Source: an uncultured Victivallales bacterium
GTDB lineage: Bacteria; Verrucomicrobiota; Lentisphaeria; Oligosphaerales; JAFGRS01
Direction: 5' to 3'
DNA: 64,000 nt
Assembly: GCA_903837355.1 (NCBI GenBank)
Contig: CAILUI010000060.1
Span: 26,304-90,303, forward strand
A model generated the notes under the pieces. The model had not been told where the DNA came from. It saw nothing but the letters and a program-made list of their open reading frames with translations, and did no database searches. Numbering within the stretch: the first letter of the stretch is position 1; every line of letters starts with the position of its first letter. The translations under genes and the position numbers were made by a program. Of this stretch, positions 26,815 through 34,700 are shown piece by piece.

Positions 26815-29349
26815 ATGCGTACACTCACCGCTTCGACGGTTCTGCTCTGGCTGGTGGGTGCTGGCGCCGGCTGGGCCCAGCCCCGAATCATCGCTTCGTG
26901 GGACTTCGACCAGGGCGCCGGAACCGTGCTGCGTGACACCTCCGGCAACGGCCACGACGGAGTGATCCACGGCGCCACCTGGTCCACCGGCCAATTCGGT
27001 GGCGGCCTCCATTTCGATGGGCAGGATGACGACGTCGAGGTCCCCGCCAGCCCGGCTTTTGACGTCGACGACGCGCTGAGTCTCGAGGTCTGGGCGAAGC
27101 TCGAGAATATGGGGCAGACCCAGGACCGGGTCATCATGGCGCGGGCAGACCAGCCGCTGGCCTACGGCGGTTGGGGGCTGAACTGGGGCTACGGCACCGA
27201 CTTCTGGTGGGGACAGGATGGGGACTACCGCGGTCTGGTCAAGGTGGCCCAGGGCGAGTGGGTGCACCTGGTGCTGGTGACCAGCCTGCGCGGTTACGGG
27301 GTCGCGCTCTACGTCAATGGCACGCTGCAGAATCGCAGCCTGTGGGGTAAGCCGCGGGTCGCCTCGAGCTTCCCGCTGCTCATCGGCCGGCGCGGCCAGG
27401 GGCACGCCTTCAGCGGCTGGCTGGACGATATCGCCCTGTACGACGGGGCACTGACCGCGGCGCAGGTGGCGGCGCGGTACCGCGGCGAGCCCCTGCCTAC
27501 CAGCGTCACGGACCCCCTCTCCAGCGCTGCGCGCCGACCGCTGCCGGTGGGTGCGCCGGCGTTGCCGGCCGGCAGCATCGAGGTCATTGGCGGCTGGACG
27601 ACCCCGGCCGCCGACGCCTCGCCCGTCTACCACAACCTCTGCCTGGCGCTGCACAACCGCGGGCCCGAGGCCCTGCGCGTGACCGACACCTGGCTTGACG
27701 GGTGCCACGCCGCGGGGCCGGAGGTCCTCCTGGCCGGGGCGACGACGGAGATCGTGTTCGCAGGCACGATCCCAAGCAGCATCCCCCCGGGATCGGTGGG
27801 TATCCTCAGCCTCAAATTGCTGCGCGGGGCCCCGCTGCCCGAGACGCTCGCGGTGGTACTGCAGGAAGCCGGCGGACGGGTGCTCGAGACCAGAGCCCGT
27901 TTCGCACCGGGGCCGGCCGCGTTCGCGAGCCTCGCCTTCGACGAGGACCTGCGGGGGGCATGGGCCTACCTGCGCGGAAACCAGGCAACGGCGCTCCAGC
28001 AGATCACCCTCGCCGGCGCCCCGGTCACCGTGGCCTGGCAGGGGCCCGACACGAGCCTCGCCGCGGGCGAGCTGCTGCCGGTCCGCCTGACCTTCTCGGC
28101 AGCCCTTGAGCCGGGAACGGCCGTGGTCCTGAGCGCGCAGACCGCAGCCGGTGCCTGCCACGCCTTCCTGGCCGCCTTCCCGGCCCGCTTCCCGGTGGGG
28201 ATGTACCGTGTCCAGCGCCAGACGGTCAGCGCGGACTACACGCCGCCGGCAGACCGCGAGTGGCTGCGAGACTATCTGGATACCTTCGCCGTCGCCGGAC
28301 AGAGCAGCGGTCAGGCCCCCGACGCCTGGCTGGAAGACTGCCGCCGACACTACATCGATACGCTGGTTCCGGACTACGTCAACTGCGGCGGCGACCCCAC
28401 GATCGCGGCCCGCTTCGGCTTCGCCGTCGTACCCTACGCCAGGCACGTCGCGCGCTACGCCGACCATCCTGCCATCGGGGCCTGGTACCTCGCTGACGAA
28501 CCGGGCCGGGAGCCGATCGTCGACGTCCGCACCCGCTTCGAGGCGATCCGGACCGCCGACCGCACCCGGCCGATCGTGGTCACCATCAACCCGCCGGTCT
28601 GGCCACGGGCCGTGGACTACGATCTCGTCGACGTGGGCTACCAGGACACCTATCCCGTGCCCGGCGAAGCGCTGGACACGATTGCGGCCAACGTGGCACT
28701 CTACGCCCGGCTGCTGGCGCCGAAACCCGTCTGCTTCATCCCCCAGTGTTTCCGGATCGCACCGAACCTGAGTGCGGGCTGGTGCCGGTTCCCGACCCCG
28801 GCCGAGGAGCGCTTCATGGTACTGATGTCGTTGGCGGCCGGAGCGCGCGGGGAGATCTACTTTGCCTACAATGTCGAGCCCAGCGAACCCGTCGAGGGCT
28901 GCGGCATCTCGAAGGCCCCCGAGGCCCGGGCCCTGTGGGCGGAGATCGGACGCATCAACCTGGAGTTGCGGACCCTGGCACCGCTCCTGGCCCAATCCTG
29001 CGTCCTCGATCGGCAGCGGGTGGGGGACATCGAGACCGCCCGCCTGGCGCTGGGGCGCGACGCCATGGCCGCGATTCTGCTGAACCATGACTACGAATAC
29101 ACGCGCGAGACCTTCACGTCACACCCCAAAGAGAACCTCACGATCCCCCTGCCCGCGCCCCGCTGGCTGACCGTCGGGGACGCATTCGCGGTCACGCCGG
29201 ATGGCCTGCAACCCCTGCCCTACACGGACGGCGCGATCCGCCTGAAGCGCCTGGAGGCCGGGGCCATCGTCGTGCTGAGCGCCGATCCCGGCCTACGGGA
29301 GCGACTGCAGGCCCGACGCGCGGCGCTGATCGAGGCGGCGGGCAAGTGA
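26815..29349 (+). CDS. Secreted LamG protein with C-terminal TIM-barrel glycosidase-like region
   Basis: WDFDQGAGTVLRDTSGNGHDGVIHGATW…HFDGQDDDVEVP (LamG); HPAIGAWYLADEPGREPI. Confidence 0.75.
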   Translation: MRTLTASTVLLWLVGAGAGWAQPRIIASWDFDQGAGTVLRDTSGNGHDGVIHGATWSTGQFGGGLHFDGQDDDVEVPASPAFDVDDALSLEVWAKLENMGQTQDRVIMARADQPLAYGGWGLNWGYGTDFWWGQDGDYRGLVKVAQGEWVHLVLVTSLRGYGVALYVNGTLQNRSLWGKPRVASSFPLLIGRRGQGHAFSGWLDDIALYDGALTAAQVAARYRGEPLPTSVTDPLSSAARRPLPVGAPALPAGSIEVIGGWTTPAADASPVYHNLCLALHNRGPEALRVTDTWLDGCHAAGPEVLLAGATTEIVFAGTIPSSIPPGSVGILSLKLLRGAPLPETLAVVLQEAGGRVLETRARFAPGPAAFASLAFDEDLRGAWAYLRGNQATALQQITLAGAPVTVAWQGPDTSLAAGELLPVRLTFSAALEPGTAVVLSAQTAAGACHAFLAAFPARFPVGMYRVQRQTVSADYTPPADREWLRDYLDTFAVAGQSSGQAPDAWLEDCRRHYIDTLVPDYVNCGGDPTIAARFGFAVVPYARHVARYADHPAIGAWYLADEPGREPIVDVRTRFEAIRTADRTRPIVVTINPPVWPRAVDYDLVDVGYQDTYPVPGEALDTIAANVALYARLLAPKPVCFIPQCFRIAPNLSAGWCRFPTPAEERFMVLMSLAAGARGEIYFAYNVEPSEPVEGCGISKAPEARALWAEIGRINLELRTLAPLLAQSCVLDRQRVGDIETARLALGRDAMAAILLNHDYEYTRETFTSHPKENLTIPLPAPRWLTVGDAFAVTPDGLQPLPYTDGAIRLKRLEAGAIVVLSADPGLRERLQARRAALIEAAGK

Positions 29350-29412
29350 ACTCTGCACTGAGCCATGGCGCCCGGATTGGCGTTGTAGGCGTTTGTATGA
29401 TACACTGCAGGC

Positions 29413-29664
29413 ATGAAGCCGATTCAATACACGATCCGTGGCATCCCGGCGCGAGTGGACGAACTTGCGCGCCAACGTGCACAGCAGGCTGGCAGAAGTC
29501 TCAACGCGGTGCTGCTCGAGGCCCTCACCCGCGGGGTAGGCGCGGGTGACGATGAGGTGACGTACCACGATCTCGATAGCGTGGCGGGCACCTGGGTCGA
29601 GGATCCCGCCTTCGACGCCGCCATGGCGGCCTTCGAGGCGGTGGACGAGGATCTGTGGCGATGA
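29413..29664 (+). CDS. Antitoxin-like ribbon-helix-helix protein
   Basis: YTIRGIPARVDELARQRAQQAGRSLNAVLLEAL; ATGA coupling to the PIN gene. Confidence 0.7.
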   Translation: MKPIQYTIRGIPARVDELARQRAQQAGRSLNAVLLEALTRGVGAGDDEVTYHDLDSVAGTWVEDPAFDAAMAAFEAVDEDLWR

Positions 29665-30044
29665 GGCTGCTGATCGACAGCAACCGCTACCGGGACCTGT
29701 GTGCCGGCGCTCCGGAGGTACTGCGGCTCATCCAGCGGGCGCAGGAGATCCGCCTGCCCGTCGTGGTGCTCGGAGAACTGCGGGCGGGGTTCGCGTGCGG
29801 CACGCGCGGCCGCGAGAACGAGAGGGTACTGCTGCGCTTCCTGAACAGCCCGCGAGTCCAGGTGCTCTACGCCGACGACACGACAACCCAGCACTACGCC
29901 AACCTGTTACGCCAGCTCCGCACGCAGGGGACACCCATACCGTCGAACGACCTCTGGGTGGCAGCCCTCGCGGTGCAGCACGGCCTGACGCTCTTGTCGC
30001 GAGACGAGCACTTCGCCCATTTGCCGCAACTGCAGATCGTCTAA
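29661..30044 (+). CDS. PIN-domain toxin (VapC-like)
   Basis: MRLLIDSNRYRDLCAG, VVLGELRAGFACG, SNDLWVAALAVQHGLTLLSRDEHFAHLPQLQIV. Confidence 0.88.
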   Translation: MRLLIDSNRYRDLCAGAPEVLRLIQRAQEIRLPVVVLGELRAGFACGTRGRENERVLLRFLNSPRVQVLYADDTTTQHYANLLRQLRTQGTPIPSNDLWVAALAVQHGLTLLSRDEHFAHLPQLQIV

Positions 30045-30077
30045 GGACGGCAGGCGAGTGACCGAAGGGGGTCCACG

Positions 30078-31247
30078 ATGCGCGTGCTCAGTAAAGAGGT
30101 CTTCGAGCCCTGCCGGGCGGGCCGGCCGGTGTTCCCCGGCTTCGTGACCTATACCAGCGCCGCTGAGTCCGTCCTGCTGCACCGCTACGGCTGGGTCGAT
30201 GCGTCCGACACCTACGACGACTTCGCGGATCACGTCAGCACCGACAACGGCGCGACCTGGGGCCGGCCGACCCTGCGCCTGCACTCGCACGCCACCGCCA
30301 CGGGGCGGGTGCGCTACACCGAGAACGCCGCCTTCTACGATGCCGACCGTGACCTGCTGCTGACCTTCTGCAGCCGCGCCCTCTACCCCCATAACACGCT
30401 CCAGTACGACACGCGCTTCGAGGTCACCTGGGATGCCTACGACCCGCGACGCCAGGCCTGGCGCGGCGAGGAGGTCATCGCCCACGACCTTCCCGGCGGC
30501 CTGGGGATCAGCTTCTGCAATCCGCTCAAGACCCGCAGCGGACGGCTTCTGCTCCCAGCCTACAGCCTGCTGGTGGACGCGCAGGGCCGCGCCCGGCACT
30601 ACGGCAATCTGCCGACGGTGCTCGAGACCGCGCTGGTCCTGCGCGGCGAGACCGGCGCCAACGGCGCTCTGCGCTGGGAGTGCGGCGAGCCGGTGCAGGT
30701 CGACCCTGAGAAGAGCTCGCGCGGCTACTCGGAAAACGCCCTCCTCGAGTTGGCCGACGGCCGGCTGGCGATGGTCCTGCGCGGCGATAACAGCGCCTAC
30801 CCCGAGCGGCCCGGCTACAAGTGGCTCTGTTTCTCCACCGACGACGGCCGGCACTGGTCCGAACCCGAGCCCCTGGGATGCACGGAAGGCGAGCCCATCG
30901 AGTCCGGCTCCAACGGCAGTGTGCTGTTGCGCTCGTGCCGCAATGGCAAGGCGTACTGGATCGGCAATCTGGCCTTGGACGGCGAACGCGCCAACGCGAA
31001 CTGGCCACGCAGCCCGCTGGTCATCGCCGAGGTCCAGGAGGCACCTTTCGCCTTACGGCGCGAGACCATCACCGTCATCGACCGCCGCGCCCCCGGCGAG
31101 CCGCCGCTCACGCAGATGTCGAACTTCCGTTACTACCAGGATCGCCTGACCGGGGACGTCGTGCTCTTCCTGTCGCGCTACGGCGAGCACGACCCCGAGA
31201 ACTGGAAACAGGCGGACTACTACCGCTACCGGGTGAGCCTGGAGTAG
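30078..31247 (+). CDS. BNR-repeat/sialidase-like protein
   Basis: STDNGATWGRPTLRLH, FSTDDGRHWSEPEPL Asp-box motifs. Confidence 0.75.
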   Translation: MRVLSKEVFEPCRAGRPVFPGFVTYTSAAESVLLHRYGWVDASDTYDDFADHVSTDNGATWGRPTLRLHSHATATGRVRYTENAAFYDADRDLLLTFCSRALYPHNTLQYDTRFEVTWDAYDPRRQAWRGEEVIAHDLPGGLGISFCNPLKTRSGRLLLPAYSLLVDAQGRARHYGNLPTVLETALVLRGETGANGALRWECGEPVQVDPEKSSRGYSENALLELADGRLAMVLRGDNSAYPERPGYKWLCFSTDDGRHWSEPEPLGCTEGEPIESGSNGSVLLRSCRNGKAYWIGNLALDGERANANWPRSPLVIAEVQEAPFALRRETITVIDRRAPGEPPLTQMSNFRYYQDRLTGDVVLFLSRYGEHDPENWKQADYYRYRVSLE

Positions 31248-31260
31248 CAGGCGGTGTCAG

Positions 31261-31475
31261 GGCGAGCACAGGGGCGGCGACTGCCGCCCCGGCGCGTTGC
31301 CGGCCTGGCGCCCTGCTGGCCAGCCCTGCCGTCCGGCAGGGCCACGGCTGCGGTTCGGCCCGGCGCTTGCCGGCCCTGCCCTTGCCCTCCAGGCGTCGGC
31401 ACCGTCTCGGGATGGAGGGCGAGCACAGTCCTGCTGGCCAGCAGGACGGCGCGCTGCCGGTTCCAGCTCTTGCCC
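31261..31475. repeat. Duplicated hairpin-rich intergenic module
   Basis: GGCGAGCACAG at 31261 and 31418; GGCGC..TGCCGG and CTTGCCCTCCA recur; hairpins GGGGCGGC-GACT-GCCGCCCC (31271-31290), GCCCTGCCG-TC-CGGCAGGGC (31323-31342), perfect palindrome GTCCTGCTGGCCAGCAGGAC (31428-31447). Confidence 0.8.
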
Positions 31476-31757
31476 TCCAAAGGTCTGTGTTCATGGTACT
31501 TTGGGAACACCACACTGGTTCGCGGTATCCCAGACATGGCGGAAGCCCGGCAGTACCAGCCTGCCGCAGGACCCGTCGACTCCTGTTGTGCATAGCGCAT
31601 GGAAGACGAAACAGCCGCCAGGGCTTGGCAGCGCCGTTTCCTGCTCGGCTCGGCCGTGTCTGCGCCCGGCTCCCACGGTCCCATTGCGAGACAAGGCCTC
31701 AATGCCTTTCCAGCGCATGACTGGCAGCCGCGCCCGGGTCCAGCATAGTAACTGGCT

Positions 31758-34700
31758 GTGAATGCGACGACGGAAGAACGGGGGTCGCTCCGCGCCAGAG
31801 GACGGCGGCTGCTGTGGCTGACCGGCCTGTGGAGTGTCCTTGCCTTCACCCAGGTGCCAGCGCCAGCCCCGGATCCCCTGGCCGAAGCTCGACGGCTGGA
31901 GGCGGCGAAGCAGCCGGTCGAGGCGTTCCTGCTCACCCTGACGGTGCCCGGAGCCGAGCACCTCGCCGTGCGTCTGGCCCGGCCCAACCCGGAGCCCTTC
32001 CTGCCCGCGCTGCGCGAACGCGCCGCCGACCTGCCCCCCGCCCGCACGAAACTGCTCGAAGGCGACCTGCTCCTGGCCCTCGGCCGCCGCGACGACGCCC
32101 TCGCCTGCTACCGCGCCGCGGTCGTGCACGCCACCACCGCCCGGGCCGCGAAGACCGGTCCCCTGGAGTTCTACGTGGTCGAGCCGCCGGCACGCCACGA
32201 CAACGGCGCGTTCGACGCCGGTCGCCTGGCGCTACCGTTCACCTGCGGCCCCGGCAGTCATCGCGACAACTGGCTCCTCCGCCGTTTCATCGCGCTGGAG
32301 GCCTGGCCGGACGCCGCCACCGAGTTCGCCCGTTTGTGGACGTTCCACCAAGCCCGGTCTCGGCCATACACCGTGAGCCGACCGGAAGCCGCCGCTGCTC
32401 AGGGCAACCTGGCACTGTTCCAGGTCACCCCGTCCGGGTTCAGCGGTCTGGGCCTGGAGTTTGCCCTCGATTACGCCTTCTTCCTCAAGAAACAGGGCAC
32501 GCTCGACCGGGCTTTGGCCCTGCTCTCCGAGCCTCTGGCGGTCATGGATATGGACCGCAACCCGGACCTGGCTCTGGAGCAGTTCACGCCGGTGCCGGCC
32601 GACGGCCAGGCTGCGATCGCCCCGGAGTTACCAGGGCCGTTCGCGCCCAACGGCCCCTACACCCCCTGGGACTCTCGGCCGGGCACCTCGCGGAAGGAGT
32701 ATATCCGCCTGGTCTACGGCGAGTTCAAGACGGCGGGACGCGAAGGGACGCTCATCCGTACGCTCGAAGGCCAGATCAGCGCCGGCCACAACGCCGCCCG
32801 CCGGGTCCTGGCCCGGGTCCGCATGCACCAGGGCCAGACCGACGCCGCGCTGGTCCTCGAACTGGCCTACGTGCAGGCGGGCGGCTTCGACCTGCTCTCG
32901 ACGGCCCTGCGCCGAGGCCTGGCGTTCGAGGATGCCCGCAAGCTCGCCGAGGCTGCCGCCGAGTACGAAAGGGCTCTGACGCTGCCCTTCCTGCCCCGCC
33001 TGGCCCTGCCGGACGCCGACGAGGAACAACTCCAGGCTCGCGGCATGGCGCAGATCGCTCAGCCCTCGCTGGCGCCCTGGTCCATGCCGGGGACGCCCGC
33101 GGGCCAAGCCCAGTTCCAGGCCGACCTGATCGCGCGGCTCCGGCGCCTCTACGGGGCGTTGAACCTGCCCGACAAAGCCCTCGCCCTGGCCCTGCAACTG
33201 TACGAGGTCAACCCGCTCCTGCTCGACGACGCCGCAGCGGTCGAGCAGACCGCCGCCCAGTTCAAGGCGGTCGGGCGCGAGGCAGACTTCGTGGCCTGGG
33301 CCAGACCGCAGGCGCCGGCTCTGGCCAGCCCGTTGGCGCGCGCCAACCTGCTCTGGCTCGCGGGCGACGGGGCCGGCGCGGCGAAGGCCCTGGCCGAGAC
33401 GAACCGGGACGGCGGCAGCGGCGTCGACTACCGCTGGAAAGAGCGCTTCCGTGAAGCCGGCAAGGAGCGTCTCCGCCTGCTGTTGCAGGCCATGCTCGAC
33501 GCTAACCCGAAGGACGCCCAGACACGGCTCGAGCTACTCGACCTCGACGGCCGGGTCGATAGCCCGGCGGCCATCCCCGATCTCGAAGCACTCCTCGAGT
33601 CCGAGGCGCTGCCTGCCTTCCAGCACGGCAAAGGGGACTCGAACCGAACCCAGTTCCGCGACTACCACAGCCTGGCTTATCACCTGCTCCGCTTGTACGA
33701 GAAGCAGGGCCAGACTGACAAGCTCCTGGCCCTCGGCCTGCGCGTGGCGACCGGCGCCAAGCCGTTCTGCGACCTCCGCAAGCTGAATGACTCCCCCCAG
33801 TTCGAGTACCGCAATGAGAACGCATTGCCCGAAGATGTGAACAACATCCTGGCCGTCACCCTCCAGCACGCCGACGAGCCGACCCTGGCCGCGCTCGACC
33901 AGGCTTTCGCTGGACTTCCGGACCTGCCCGCAGCCCGGCAACTGGCCCGGCGCCGGGCGGGGGGCTGGGCCGCGACCGGGGCGAGGCCGATCGGCTGGGC
34001 CAACCTCCCGGCTGGGGTGGAGGCGGCCCTGGCGGGCAATGAGAACGTGCTGAGCCTGGCGCTTGGCCGCGAGCACATCTTCGCGGGCATGCCCTGGGGG
34101 GTAGCGGTCTACACGCCCGACGGCACGCCGGTTACCCGGATCGCCCTGGCCGAGGCGGCGCTCTGTCTCGCCACCCAGGACGACGTGCTCTGGGTCGGCA
34201 CGCCGGTCGGCCTGTTGCGGGTGACCGTGGGCCCCTGGGACGTCGCCAGCCTGGCCCTCGACCAGGATCTGCCGCCCCGCGAGCGGACCCCTGACATGAA
34301 GGCGGTCAACAACGGCGTCTGGACCCTGGCGCGCGACGGAGGCATGCTGTGGATGGGCACCCGGCGCAACATCCAACGGCTCGACCCGGCGAGCGGCACG
34401 CTGTGGGTCTATGGGCCGGAGGATCTGGACACCGGGGGCCAGCGCGCCGACTGGACCCGCTTCATCATCGAGCCGGAACGGGTGTGGGCTGAAGGCCAGG
34501 CCGGGGTACGGCGCTACGACCGAGCCAGCGACACCTGGCAGGCAGTGGTGCACGGCGAGCAGCCGGTGCACCTGGTTGCCCTGGCCGACGGCCGGCTCTG
34601 GGGTCATGTCTGGCTGAACGACAAACTGCGCGATCGGCCGTGCCTCATCGACCGCCAGACGCTGGCGGTGACCCCGGTGCTGTTCGACCCATCGGTCCAA

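Noticed and set aside
26236-29088. 950-aa minus-strand ORF
   Set aside because: Antisense shadow of the LamG gene in high-GC DNA; low-complexity composition and no recognisable domain
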